Below are positions 17,159-25,717 of a stretch of DNA of 38,013 nt, one piece after another (position 1 is the first letter of the stretch; every line of letters begins with the position of its first letter). The DNA comes from Verrucomicrobia bacterium 12-59-8 (GTDB lineage Bacteria; Verrucomicrobiota; Verrucomicrobiae; Verrucomicrobiales; Verrucomicrobiaceae): assembly GCA_002279765.1 (NCBI GenBank), contig NCCR01000061.1, forward strand, positions 1-38,013. Direction: 5' to 3'. Made by a program: the position numbers and the translations under genes. The notes beneath the pieces were generated by a model, which saw only the letters and a list, made by a program, of their open reading frames with translations, was not told where the DNA came from and searched no databases.

Positions 17159-17611
17159 ATGAACTACTCCAAACCCGATCTCACCGCATATCCGCCCCGC
17201 AGTCCCCGCGCCAGGCTCGGTGGCTACGCCATCCTGCCCCGCCTGCTCGACAAATGCCGCGCCACGCTCGCCGAGAAAAACGGCGAATACCACTACGCAT
17301 GCCCGACGGATCAACGCTTCTTCCAGTTCACCGGCATCGAACCGGAGAAGTTGAAAGCCGAAATCTCGAAGGGTATTAACGACACAGAAATCCTCGCATG
17401 GATTACAGCAAACGCGCCGAAGCAACACATGGAATGGGAGATCTCTCAATGGACTGTCTCCGTCAATCAAGCCGTGCCTGCGGGTTCTGAGTCACGCGAG
17501 TTTTTCAATGAACTTGTCGCAGCTGCAAAATTAACCCATCGCGAGGACATTCAGAGCTGGTTCGACTACATTGAGGCGGACGATTACGTCACCTTTGGTG
17601 GCCAACCTTAA
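17159..17611 (+). CDS. DUF5069 domain-containing protein
   Basis: This 150-residue cytoplasmic protein matches the DUF5069 family, common in Verrucomicrobiota and Acidobacteriota. Landmarks are MNYSKPDLTAYPPRSPRARL at the N-terminus, GGYAILPRLLDKCRATLAEK (residues about 20-40), FFQFTGIEPEKL and EILAWITANAPK. The length is typical and there is no signal peptide or membrane segment. The function of the family is unknown. The start at 17159 gives the usual family beginning; AGAAAG 20 nt upstream is at best a weak ribosome-binding site. It is divergent from tetR, and the twin operator palindromes lie 45-95 bp upstream, so it is the most probable regulated target. Confidence 0.85.
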   Translation: MNYSKPDLTAYPPRSPRARLGGYAILPRLLDKCRATLAEKNGEYHYACPTDQRFFQFTGIEPEKLKAEISKGINDTEILAWITANAPKQHMEWEISQWTVSVNQAVPAGSESREFFNELVAAAKLTHREDIQSWFDYIEADDYVTFGGQP

Positions 17612-17623
17612 TCCGCTCCGCTT

Positions 17624-17829
17624 ATGCAGAATGCATCTCTGCATGGCGGTGAGGTGGTCCTCCATCACTAGCCGTCGTACGCTGCCCATACTCCCGCGAG
17701 GACTGGTTCCTTGCGGGGGTGTTGGGCCTTTGGGCTGTTCTATCCCTTACGCCGGAACAGATCCCTGCCGCGACCGCAGATTTTATTCGGGAACGAACTT
17801 TTGAGCTCCCTGAGTTCATGCCCACATGA
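17624..17829 (+). pseudogene. Decayed small ORF in a 409-bp gene-poor stretch
   Basis: No intact gene is visible between 17612 and 18020. From ATG at 17624 one frame reads MQNASLHGGEVVLHH and stops. About 40 bp later, another frame gives REDWFLAGVLGLWAVLSLTP and then EQIPAATADFIRERTFELPE, ending at TGA 17827. This last stretch has the composition of a real protein C-terminus and is not antisense to any gene. I read it as the remnant of a small frameshifted gene of unknown family. The remainder (17830-18020) holds nothing I can support. Confidence 0.35.
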
Positions 17830-18020
17830 TGTGAGTGCGATTGCCATTGAGAGACCGAAGCATTTTCGGTGCTCGGGCAGGGCATGCCCCTCCATTTATA
17901 GAGCCACGCCCCAAAAGCCGACAACATGGTCCCACTGGCTGTAACAGTGATGCAAAGGGCCACCAGCCTCAATCCCTTGTGGCGCAACACTGTGTCCGCC
18001 AACAGGAGTGTCCATCGACT

Positions 18021-18637
18021 TTAGAAGCGCGGCGCGAGCTGGACGAGACAAGGGTTTGCAGCGGGATCGAGCCATAGGAGGATCTGGCGCAGGTCCGCTT
18101 CGCACATGGCGGTACACCCGGCGGTGGGCACATTCTCGCCCAGCCAGATGTGCATGAAGATGCAGGAGCCGAGGCCGGGGGTGTTGTGTGGATTGTGAGC
18201 GATGACGGCGCCCAGCTTGTAGCAGCCGATGCTGGGAACCATTGTTTCGGGGCCTGTCCAGTCAGAGGTCACGACGCGAGCATCGATGATCTGATTGTAG
18301 TGATGTGAGCGAACATCATCGATGCCCCAATGATGTGAAGTGCAGTGGATATAGGGCAGCTTGATGTAGCTTGGGTGAGGTTCATCTCCGAAGGCCTGGG
18401 CGATGCGAAAGACTCGCGGACAGGAATGGCAGCGCTGGTCGACTGCCAGTCGCTGGTTGGGGTGCGTTCGAGCATTCTGAGTTCCGCCGCTGTCGCCTGC
18501 TGATCTGCGGCGGTCACGTAGAGCACCTGCTGGCAGTTCGACGGCAGCACTGCGGTGAATTCAGAAGGCAGCTTCACTGGTGCAGGCATGCGCGCACAGG
18601 ACACGAACGTGACGAACAAGACAAGAAGACGATGCAT
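18021..18637 (-). pseudogene. L,D-transpeptidase (YkuD-type) pseudogene, probable lipoprotein
   Basis: An ATG at 18637 starts MHRLLVLFVTFVSCARMPAP, a lipoprotein-type signal with a Cys after VS. The frame then gives VLYVTAADQQATAAELRMLE, a normal YkuD-family beginning, up to about DWQSTSAAIPV. From there the coding signal jumps to another frame, which reads RVFRIAQAFGDEPHPSYIKL and ends with GSCIFMHIWLGENVPTAGCT, followed by Ala-Met. That is the catalytic His and Cys region of L,D-transpeptidases, with the stop at 18021. The segment that normally joins IPV to the GVFR motif, about 30 or more residues, is missing. The gene has therefore lost an internal piece and its frame. Intact homologues crosslink or modify peptidoglycan. 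Confidence 0.78.
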
Positions 18638-18659
18638 GCGAAGCGGGTGGAAATACAAA

Positions 18660-18683
18660 CGCCGCAGAGTTTCCTCTGCGGCG
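18660..18683 (-). terminator. Hairpin terminator after the TIM-barrel isomerase-like gene
   Basis: A perfect 10-bp inverted repeat (cgccgcagag/ctctgcggcg) encloses the loop tttc. On the minus strand it is followed by a T-rich stretch (tttgtattt). It begins 28 bp beyond the stop of the isomerase-like gene and precedes the L,D-transpeptidase pseudogene. Confidence 0.85.
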
Positions 18684-18711
18684 CTGATGAGTTGATCGGA
18701 CGGACGGGCTG

Positions 18712-19740
18712 TTACCAGCCGTGGGCGTCGCGGACTTTGATCATTGCAGCGAGGATGTTGTTCCAGGTGTCCGGGGTTTCGAGCACGGCGTTCGGGAACA
18801 TGCAACCATCCCAGCAGATGTGCTGGATGCCACGGGCGGCGGCATCTTTGAGCCAGTAGCCGGAAGCCTTGGTGATGTCGAGCTTGCCGTTTGGATCGTC
18901 AGCGCGGCAGTGCTTGCCGGTCTTGTCGTGCGAGCCTGCGCCATGGACGGTGCCGTCGTTTTGAGCCACGTGGAAGTCGATGGTCCATGGGCGCAACTTG
19001 TCAGTCATCGTCGCGTAAGCGTTCCAGAACTCGTCCTCGCTGTATCCTTCCTTGAGGAGCGCATATTCAGGAGCATTGTAGCCAAGGGTGTAGAGGTAGG
19101 TGTGCGCGAGGTCAGCCTGAAAGCCGAGGGCGTTTGGCATGCCGACGCCTTCGAGGACATCGAGCATGTCTTTCCACGAGTGCATGCCAGCCCAGCAGAT
19201 TTCGCCTTCGGCGGCGAGACGCTCACCACTGTCAGCGGCGATTTGCGCGGCTTTCTTGAAGGTGTCCACGATACGGGCGGTGTTGGCCTTGGGATTCTCA
19301 CCCCATTTGGCGACGCCGAATTCGGCGGAGTCGATGCGGATGACGCCGTATTTGCGGACGCCGTGTGCATTGAAGATCTTGGCGATGCGGCAGGCCATTT
19401 TGACAGCGCTGAGGAATTTCTCCTGCTTGGCGTCGTCGCCCATGGCGGAGTCACCGACGGTGCCGGGCCACACGGGTGCCACGAGGGAACCCACGTTGAA
19501 ACCCTTGCTGGCAATCAGATCAGCGATCTTCTTAAGTTCGTCGTCGCTCGCCTCAGGGTTCGTGTGGGGGAGGAACAGGAAGTAGTCAATGCCTTCAAAC
19601 TTCTGGCCGTTCACATTCGCTGCGGCGGTCAGATCCAGCATCTTTTCAAGGCTGATCGGTGGTTCCTGGCCTTCGCCATCGCCTTTGCCGACGAGTCCGG
19701 GCCACATTGCATTGTGAAGTTTGGGTGAGGAGTAGCTCAT
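18712..19740 (-). CDS. Sugar phosphate isomerase/epimerase-like TIM-barrel protein
   Basis: This 342-residue protein resembles the xylose isomerase-like TIM-barrel family (AP_endonuc_2 clan), often annotated as sugar phosphate isomerase/epimerase. Segments consistent with the metal-binding barrel strands are [14 protein letters not shown] (Glu), [15 protein letters not shown] (Asp and His) and [15 protein letters not shown] (His and Asp). No signal peptide is visible, so it is presumably cytoplasmic. Members isomerise or epimerise sugars, and some act as lyases or hydrolases on 3-keto-sugars. The gene is transcribed alone and ends at the hairpin at 18660. It is divergent from htpG with 189 bp between starts. 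The substrate is unknown. Confidence 0.88.
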   Translation of the reverse strand: MSYSSPKLHNAMWPGLVGKGDGEGQEPPISLEKMLDLTAAANVNGQKFEGIDYFLFLPHTNPEASDDELKKIADLIASKGFNVGSLVAPVWPGTVGDSAMGDDAKQEKFLSAVKMACRIAKIFNAHGVRKYGVIRIDSAEFGVAKWGENPKANTARIVDTFKKAAQIAADSGERLAAEGEICWAGMHSWKDMLDVLEGVGMPNALGFQADLAHTYLYTLGYNAPEYALLKEGYSEDEFWNAYATMTDKLRPWTIDFHVAQNDGTVHGAGSHDKTGKHCRADDPNGKLDITKASGYWLKDAAARGIQHICWDGCMFPNAVLETPDTWNNILAAMIKVRDAHGW

Positions 19741-19867
19741 GGTGTTTGCTTGGGTTGAGAAAACGGAATCGCGAGGTTAGCGGGAAGCCTTGCGAACGCA
19801 CGAACAAAGTTGCGAGATTTCAGCAGGGCAGGCTTCTCAAAGAAGAGCGGGAAGTGTCTAGCGCGCC

Positions 19868-19895
19868 TTGACCCGCGATCCCCACCCGCTACTCT
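19868..19895 (+). promoter_or_regulatory. Weak sigma70-like promoter candidate for htpG
   Basis: TTGACC at 19868-19873 and TACTCT at 19890-19895 are separated by 16 bp and lie 35 bp before the htpG start. The -10 match is poor. No CIRCE element (a long inverted repeat for HrcA) is visible in the 189-bp gap. Confidence 0.3.
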
Positions 19896-19929
19896 ATCCA
19901 CCCCCAAACCTACGAAAAACCATACAACC

Positions 19930-21768
19930 ATGAGCCAGACCCACGAATTCCAGGCCGAAGTCAAACAAGTCCTCGATATCGTCATTCACAGCCTCTACAC
20001 CGACCGCGAGATCTTCATTCGCGAACTGGTGTCCAACGCTGCCGATGCGATGGAAAAGATGCGCCTCACCCAGCTCACGGAAAACGAGGTCTTCGACGCC
20101 TCCGCCGCGCTGGAAGTCACCATCACCACGGATGAAGCCGCTCGCACGCTGACCATCGCCGATCACGGCATCGGCATGACCCGTACGGAACTGGTCGAAA
20201 ACCTCGGCACCATTGCACACTCCGGCTCCAAAGCTTTTGCCGCCGCCCTGAAGAATGCCGGCAAGCAAAACGACGCCTCCCTCATCGGTCAGTTCGGCGT
20301 CGGTTTCTACTCCGCTTTCATGGTCGCCGACAAAGTCGAGGTCCACACGCATTCCTGGCGCAACGACGGCGAGCACCTCGTCTGGACCAGCGACGGCAGC
20401 ACCAGCTACACCATTGAGGACTCCGCCGAAGAGGCTCGCGGCTGTAAAATCGTACTGCATCTCAAGGAAGACGCCGCCGAGTTTGCCACGAAGCATCGCG
20501 TGAAGCAGATCCTGGAGAAGTACTCCAACTTCGTCACTTTCCCGGTCATGCTCGACACCGAGCGCGTGAACACTGTCGAGGCCCTTTGGCTCAAATCCAA
20601 GGACAGCATCACCGAAGAGCAGTACACCGAGTTCTACCGCTTCGCCGCACACGCCTTTGATGATCCCAGCTACCGCCTGCACTTCCAGGCCGAGTCGCCC
20701 ATCGCCATCAATGCTCTCCTCTTCACGCCCACGCAGAACATGGAATCCTACGGCATGGGCCAGATGGAGCCCAACGTCGGCCTCTACTGCAAGAAGGTCT
20801 TGATCGACCCGAAACCCAAGAAGCTGCTCCCTGAGTGGATGCGCTTCGTCCGTGGCGTCATCGACAGCGAAGACCTGCCCCTGAACATCTCCCGCGAGTC
20901 CATGCAGGACAGCGCCCTGGTGCGCAAGCTCGGCGATGTCGTCGCCAAGCGCCTCCTCAAGCACCTCGACAAGGAAGCCGTTGAAGATCCGAAGAAGTAC
21001 AACGAGTTCTACGCCAGCTTCAGCCGCTTCTTCAAAGAAGGCATCGCCACCGACCACACCAACCGTGACGCCATCGCCAAGCTCCTGCGTTTTGAATCCA
21101 GCATGACCGAGCCCGGCGAGACCGTCAGCCTCACCGAATACGTGAAGCGCATGAAGGAAGACCAGAAGGAGATCTACTACCAGGTCTCCACCTCCCGCAG
21201 CACCATCGAAAGCGGCCCCTACGTAGCCGCCTTCAAGGCCAAAGGCTTTGAAGTGCTCTACATGTTTGAGCACATCGACGAATACGTCATCTCCAGCCTC
21301 AGCAAGTTCGAAGACAAAGACCTCAAGTCCGTCAACGCCCCCGACATCGATCTCGGCGACGACACCAGCGAAGGCGAAGCCCTCGCAGAAGCCGACGCCA
21401 CCTCCCTCTGCGATTGGATCAAAGAACGCCTCGCCACCCAGGTCGAAACCGTCCGCACCGGCAAGCGCCTCGTCGGCAGCCCCGCCCTCGTGCTCACTCC
21501 TGAAGGCGAAATGAGCCCGCAGATTCGTCAGATGATGAAGGCCATGGGCAAGGAAGGCGACATGCCCGGCTCGAAGGTCATCTTCGAAATCAATCCGCGC
21601 CACCAACTCGTCCGCAACCTCTCCGCCCTTCACACCAAAGATCCCGAAACCGCCGGTCTCATCACCGAGCAGATTCTGGACAACGCCCTCCTCTCCGCCG
21701 GACTCCTCGATGAGCCCCAGCGCATCATCGAGCGCACTCAAAAGCTGATGGAAAAGCTCTCCGCTTAA
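19930..21768 (+). CDS. htpG: Molecular chaperone HtpG (bacterial Hsp90)
   Basis: This 612-residue cytoplasmic ATP-dependent chaperone has the normal HtpG length. The N-terminal GHKL ATPase shows all its boxes. The N-terminal helix contains HEFQAEVKQVLDIVIHSLYT, the N box is RELVSNAADAMEKMR, the G1 box is DHGIGMTRTEL (His in place of the usual Asn), and GQFGVGFYSAFMVADKVEV is the G2 box. The middle domain includes RGVIDSEDLPLNISRESMQ with the catalytic Arg region. The C-terminal dimerisation domain ends in AQRT-like helices (ERTQKLMEKLSA). The ATG at 19930 is chosen because MSQTHEFQAEVKQ is the standard family start; the open frame upstream has no family similarity. A 371-bp gap with three hairpins follows. 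Confidence 0.98.
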   Translation: MSQTHEFQAEVKQVLDIVIHSLYTDREIFIRELVSNAADAMEKMRLTQLTENEVFDASAALEVTITTDEAARTLTIADHGIGMTRTELVENLGTIAHSGSKAFAAALKNAGKQNDASLIGQFGVGFYSAFMVADKVEVHTHSWRNDGEHLVWTSDGSTSYTIEDSAEEARGCKIVLHLKEDAAEFATKHRVKQILEKYSNFVTFPVMLDTERVNTVEALWLKSKDSITEEQYTEFYRFAAHAFDDPSYRLHFQAESPIAINALLFTPTQNMESYGMGQMEPNVGLYCKKVLIDPKPKKLLPEWMRFVRGVIDSEDLPLNISRESMQDSALVRKLGDVVAKRLLKHLDKEAVEDPKKYNEFYASFSRFFKEGIATDHTNRDAIAKLLRFESSMTEPGETVSLTEYVKRMKEDQKEIYYQVSTSRSTIESGPYVAAFKAKGFEVLYMFEHIDEYVISSLSKFEDKDLKSVNAPDIDLGDDTSEGEALAEADATSLCDWIKERLATQVETVRTGKRLVGSPALVLTPEGEMSPQIRQMMKAMGKEGDMPGSKVIFEINPRHQLVRNLSALHTKDPETAGLITEQILDNALLSAGLLDEPQRIIERTQKLMEKLSA

Positions 21769-21794
21769 TGAGGCTTGCTCACTAGACTGACACG

Positions 21795-21915
21795 CTTGGC
21801 TGCGTTGCAAGACGCAGCCAAGTGGTCCTCAAGTCTTGTTATCTGCGCCTTGAAGGCCAACGGCCTTCCGTATTTCAGCCCAGGGATGCCGAGCTTTAGC
21901 GAGTGCTTCCCTGGG
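21795..21915. repeat. Three-hairpin intergenic element between htpG and ruvA
   Basis: The 371-bp gap 21769-22139 has no gene but is highly structured. Hairpin 1 (21795-21822) has perfect 10-bp arms cttggctgcg/cgcagccaag with an 8-nt loop. Hairpin 2 (21852-21868) has arms gaaggcc/ggccttc with loop aac. Hairpin 3 (21879-21915) has arms cccaggga/tccctggg around a 21-nt loop. Hairpin 1 may act in htpG termination, although no T tract follows. The composition recalls dispersed intergenic repeats of this phylum; a structured RNA is an alternative. The rest, 21916-22139, shows nothing I can support. Confidence 0.55.
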
Positions 21916-22139
21916 GCAGCAGCACACGACTGGGAAGCAAACCCAAAACCCCGCCGCACGCAGCGCCCACCAGCGGCGTTTGCAAAGAGCATCGCAGCGC
22001 ATTTGCCGTGTTCAATGCCCATATGTCTCCCAAACCCAAGATCAACATTCTTCACGGAGTGCTATTCGAAGAAGAGGCATAATCACCCGTGCAGCAAACC
22101 TCCGCTTGCACCTTCGCGCCCACCCGCCTTCATGCCCGC

Positions 22140-22745
22140 ATGATCGCCTTCCTTCGCGGCCTCCTCGCCGAAGCTCTCCCTCACCGTGCCACCATCGACG
22201 TCAATGGCGTGGGTTACCTCGTCCTCATCCCACTCACCACCTTCGACAAGCTCCCGCAGCCCGGTGAAAAAGTGCAGCTCCTCACCCACTACCACGTCAC
22301 CGATCGCGACCACACCCTCTTCGGCTTCATCACCTCAGACGAGCGCGATCTCTTCCGCCTCCTCATGGACCGCGTTTCCGGCATCGGCCCCAAGATGGCC
22401 CTCAGTGTCCTCAGCGGCATGCCCGTCGCCGCCTTCAAAGACGCCGTCATCAGTGGCGATGTAAAATCCCTCTCCCGCATCAAAGGCGTCGGCGGCAAAA
22501 CCGCCGAACGCATCGTGCTCGAACTCAAAGACAAAGTCGGCGTCGTCGATGCCTGGCAGGCCTCCCGCACCGCCAAAGGCGCCCACGATCCAAAACAGGA
22601 AGCGCAAACCGATGCCGTCCTCGGCCTCATCGCCCTCGGTTACAAGCAGAGCGAAGCCATCAAAGCCGTCAACGAACTCGCCAAACAGCCCGGCATGGAC
22701 ACCGCCGACAAACTCATCCGCGAAGCCCTGCGCAGCATGAATTAA
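22140..22745 (+). CDS. ruvA: Holliday junction branch migration protein RuvA
   Basis: This 201-residue protein is the DNA-binding subunit of the RuvAB branch migration motor. It binds Holliday junctions as a tetramer and recruits RuvB. Domain I (about 1-65) is the OB fold, starting MIAFLRGLLAEALPHRATID. Domain II carries two helix-hairpin-helix motifs, VSGIGPKMALSVLS and IKGVGGKTAERIVLELKDK. Domain III (about 150-201, DAVLGLIALGYKQSEA) is the RuvB-contacting helical domain, reached by an Ala/Lys-rich linker. The length is typical. The ATG at 22140 gives the normal MI-start; the open frame upstream adds unrelated residues. Neither ruvB nor ruvC is adjacent in this window. Confidence 0.97.
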   Translation: MIAFLRGLLAEALPHRATIDVNGVGYLVLIPLTTFDKLPQPGEKVQLLTHYHVTDRDHTLFGFITSDERDLFRLLMDRVSGIGPKMALSVLSGMPVAAFKDAVISGDVKSLSRIKGVGGKTAERIVLELKDKVGVVDAWQASRTAKGAHDPKQEAQTDAVLGLIALGYKQSEAIKAVNELAKQPGMDTADKLIREALRSMN

Positions 22746-22763
22746 AGGGGTTTGGGCCGTGAA

Positions 22764-22780
22764 ACAGGCTGCCAGCCTGT
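22764..22780. repeat. Small palindrome between convergent ruvA and DUF6797 genes
   Basis: The palindrome acaggct-gcc-agcctgt lies in the 87-bp gap between two convergent genes. It is followed by a second GC-rich partial inverted repeat (gggg/cccc arms, about 22800-22814). It could act as a bidirectional transcription end, although no T tract is present. It resembles short GC palindromes seen elsewhere in the window (for example 8636-8654). Confidence 0.45.
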
Positions 22781-22832
22781 GGATTGGAATCAAGGCACAG
22801 GGGTCTCCTGCCCCCGTCAGTCTGAGGGCTCC

Positions 22833-25634
22833 CTACTTCAAACTCTTGATATACAAAATCAGACTCTCAATCTGCCCATCATTCAGAATCCCCGAATAAA
22901 TCGGCATCCCCGTGTCAAACTTTTCAAACCCCTTCACCACCTTCGCACTCGGACTGAGAATGGACTCACGCAGATAAGCCTCATCCGCCTTGAACTTGCC
23001 CTTCTGCCCTTTCGCGATCTCACGCTCGCTGCCATACAGCCCCTTCCAGCTCGGCCCCACCTTGCCGACCAGCGTGCCGTCCGTGCTGTGGCAGGCCATG
23101 CAGCCAAACATCTGATACAGTCGCTCGCCTTCCACCGCAGTTGCTTTCACCACGGCCACAGCCGCCGCTTTGCGCGGCGTGAGATCCACCTTCAGATTCT
23201 CATCAAACCCTTCCTTCTTCGCATCAAAAGTCATGAGCTCCCACGGTGAAAAATACGCCGTGTTCTCGGCCTTGTCACCGTCCACGCTCTTCAGCCCCCA
23301 GCCGATGCGCATCTGGTGTACGCCCGCCTTCATGTCAGGAAAGCCCACCAGCACGCTCATGCCATCCTTGCTCAGGTAGGCGCTGCTCGCTGTCATCCAT
23401 TCCTGCCCGCTGCTGCCGTCCAGCTTTAAATGCGGTGATCCATATTCAAAGGTGCGTTTGTAGTTCCAGCGCTCGCCATTGAAGCTGTCAGGATCGGTCG
23501 CCAGCTTCGCATCCAGCTTGGCGTTGAAGCGCAGCAGTAGCCCCTTGTCCGTCGGCGTCACCTCCTTGAGCAGTACCCGCGGCTTGTCCGTGTAGCGCAC
23601 TCGGGCCAGCCCGCTGATCTTCTTCACCACCGTCCCCCACACCTGGAAGCCCACCACATAGAGCTGCCCGTCCGCCGGATTCACCACCGCATTCAGGGTG
23701 GGAAAATCAAAGTTGCGGTTAAAGCTCACCACCGCCGCCTGCGGCTTTTCAAAATGCGAATTCATCAGCACCCGGAAAAGCTCCGGCCTGTTGTAACCAA
23801 TGTGGATGAGTTCGTCATTCACCGGCCCCATCTTCGCATCCAGCAGCCACGTCTGCGTCACACCACTCGGATTCACCGGATGCGGCAGCCACGTCAGCGG
23901 CTCCGTGATCGTCTCCGGATACTTCTCCTTCGGCGCAATCGTCGGCAGATGCCCATAGAAGTGGTGATCCGAAATAATATGCAGCGGCGTGGACGGCACA
24001 TAGTTGCCCTGCTGATCACTCGCCGTCACCAGCCCCGTCTTCTGATTCACCCCAATGAATGGCTGCCGCAAACCATACCCAATGACCTCCACCGACTTCC
24101 CATCCGCCGCCACCTTGATCACCGTCCCATTGTCCTTGCCATAAGTCGTGCCCTCCTGCCCGCCCTTCGAAATATACAGCTCCCCCTTCGGCCCCAGCTT
24201 CATCGAATTCGGAAACTCCCGCGTCTCCGCCGTCTGCGCGAAAAGATTACAGAACATCTCATACCGGTCGCACTCCTTGTCACCATTCATGTCCACCAGC
24301 TTCCAGATCCCATTGCGATCAAAAACAAGCAGATCAATCTTCGACAACGAACTCTCAGCATCGGCCTTCGCATCCTTCCCACCCGGCTTGGATTCAATGT
24401 TCAATGTTGAATGTTCATCGTTCAACGTTCGTGCCCTTGCCACAAGGCTCATCGGCTCATGCAGCCCGCTCGCAAACCTCTTCCACGTCACCTTCTCCAA
24501 ATCCCCCTTCAAACCCGAGATCAGCCACACATCCCCATCAAACGTCACCCCCGCCGCATCCCCCTGGTCATTCAAAAACGCGATGTCCGCCAGCCTCACA
24601 TTCCGCTTCCACGGATTCTCAAGGGGCAGGGGAATTTCATCAATGACATAAGCGTCCGGTTTGGTGGAAAGAGTGGCGCTGGTGATGAGGGTTTCGGGCC
24701 AACGGCTGCTAGGGGGCTGGCCGTTCAGCTTTTGCTTTGCCAAATCAACAAGGACTGCGCTCGAAGGGAATAGAGCGAACTGCAGAGTGATGCTTTGCTC
24801 ATGAGGTTCGATGGCAAGCTTATGCACGCTGTCCATCATGCCTTCGATTCTGAACAAACCATGTTGCAGCTCGCTGGTATTGCCTTTGCTGTATTGTTCT
24901 CGAAAAGCCTGGGCCTGTTCTTTTGGAATCTTTTTCAAGGCTTCTTCCAAATTGAAATCATTGCCGCCAATCGCGAGATAAAGCTTCTCCTTCGAAGGGC
25001 CCACTTCGAGTAATCTTCCAACCACCGTGCCCTTTTCGTCGCTTCCAAGCCAGTCGCGAATTTCAACACCCGCGATTGTGTATTCCAAGCAGACTCCATC
25101 CTTGGTTGTGACCAAGGATTTGAACGCTCCAATCTTTGCGGGCAGAGGCCCTCTCCCCACCTCCTCCGGACTCGGCGTCGGCTCACGCGGATCCACAAAG
25201 CTCGGCTTCTCCCCCACCTGCCACCCCGGATAAATCCCATTCGCCAGCCACACCTTGCCAATCGGCTTCGTCAGATACTCCTGCCCATCCTTCGTCTTCT
25301 GTCCGGCCACATGATACGACCCCGGCGCCAGCGCATCCGCACTCACCGGCGGTTTCCCAGCCTCGCCTTCCCAGATGCACGCAATGCGCAGCAGATCCGT
25401 GTCAAAGCACGCCCAAAGATTGTGCCCAAGATTCAAGATGATCCCACGAGGCGTGAGGTTGTCCTTCGGAAAACCCTCACCCACCTCCCGCGCATCCAGC
25501 ACACTGCTGAAGAATGGAAAATCCTTCTCGACGAAGTCACCCCACGGCGAGGGCGTGGCAGGAGCTACGGCCTTTTCTGCGGCGAGTGTGGCGGTGGCAA
25601 GGGTCAGGAACGCGAAGAGCTGGCGAAACATCAT
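22833..25634 (-). CDS. DUF6797 domain dehydrogenase-like protein with C-terminal cytochrome c
   Basis: This 933-residue exported protein starts MMFRQLFAFLTLATATLA, a Sec signal, which fixes the start near 25634 instead of 25673. The N-terminal region (GDFVEKDFPFFSSVLDAREV, about residues 30-200) matches DUF6797. It is followed by a beta-propeller-like region of the kind found in PQQ-type sugar dehydrogenases; WKLVDMNGDKECDRYEMF and GPKGELYISKGGQEGTTYGK are propeller motifs. The C-terminal class I cytochrome c carries CMACH at about 845-849 and a candidate Met axial ligand in TGMP near 910. It probably oxidises an organic substrate in the periplasm and passes electrons through haem c. A low-complexity insertion interrupts the propeller (see 24393). 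It converges with ruvA and is divergent from the ClC gene. The substrate is unknown. Confidence 0.88.
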   Translation of the reverse strand: MMFRQLFAFLTLATATLAAEKAVAPATPSPWGDFVEKDFPFFSSVLDAREVGEGFPKDNLTPRGIILNLGHNLWACFDTDLLRIACIWEGEAGKPPVSADALAPGSYHVAGQKTKDGQEYLTKPIGKVWLANGIYPGWQVGEKPSFVDPREPTPSPEEVGRGPLPAKIGAFKSLVTTKDGVCLEYTIAGVEIRDWLGSDEKGTVVGRLLEVGPSKEKLYLAIGGNDFNLEEALKKIPKEQAQAFREQYSKGNTSELQHGLFRIEGMMDSVHKLAIEPHEQSITLQFALFPSSAVLVDLAKQKLNGQPPSSRWPETLITSATLSTKPDAYVIDEIPLPLENPWKRNVRLADIAFLNDQGDAAGVTFDGDVWLISGLKGDLEKVTWKRFASGLHEPMSLVARARTLNDEHSTLNIESKPGGKDAKADAESSLSKIDLLVFDRNGIWKLVDMNGDKECDRYEMFCNLFAQTAETREFPNSMKLGPKGELYISKGGQEGTTYGKDNGTVIKVAADGKSVEVIGYGLRQPFIGVNQKTGLVTASDQQGNYVPSTPLHIISDHHFYGHLPTIAPKEKYPETITEPLTWLPHPVNPSGVTQTWLLDAKMGPVNDELIHIGYNRPELFRVLMNSHFEKPQAAVVSFNRNFDFPTLNAVVNPADGQLYVVGFQVWGTVVKKISGLARVRYTDKPRVLLKEVTPTDKGLLLRFNAKLDAKLATDPDSFNGERWNYKRTFEYGSPHLKLDGSSGQEWMTASSAYLSKDGMSVLVGFPDMKAGVHQMRIGWGLKSVDGDKAENTAYFSPWELMTFDAKKEGFDENLKVDLTPRKAAAVAVVKATAVEGERLYQMFGCMACHSTDGTLVGKVGPSWKGLYGSEREIAKGQKGKFKADEAYLRESILSPSAKVVKGFEKFDTGMPIYSGILNDGQIESLILYIKSLK
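24393..24431. repeat. AT-rich short repeat inserted in frame in the DUF6797 gene
   Basis: The stretch consists of variants of a 7-8-bp unit (ttcaatgt, tcaatgtt, gaatgttc, ttcaacgt) and is clearly AT-richer than the surrounding gene. In the protein it gives LNDEHSTLNIE, within a segment of about 35 residues between EPMSLVA and KIDLLVFDRNG that looks unrelated to the propeller. Similar short AT-rich repeats occur between genes, for example at 14721-14737. Confidence 0.6.
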
Positions 25635-25717
25635 GATGGGTAGAGAACAGGCGTGCGGGCGTTGATCTGTCAATCATCGAATGCTGCCTGTTATTTGCCT
25701 CAGAGGAGGGCAATAAA

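Noticed and set aside
17622..18002. A 126-codon minus-strand ORF with a hydrophobic N-terminus
   Set aside because: Its second half is low-quality sequence, and the plus-strand frame ending at 17829 looks more protein-like.
19894..21810. A 638-codon minus-strand ORF opposite htpG
   Set aside because: It is antisense to a clear HtpG, and its Gly/Val/Ala/Asp-rich composition is typical of a shadow frame in GC-rich DNA.
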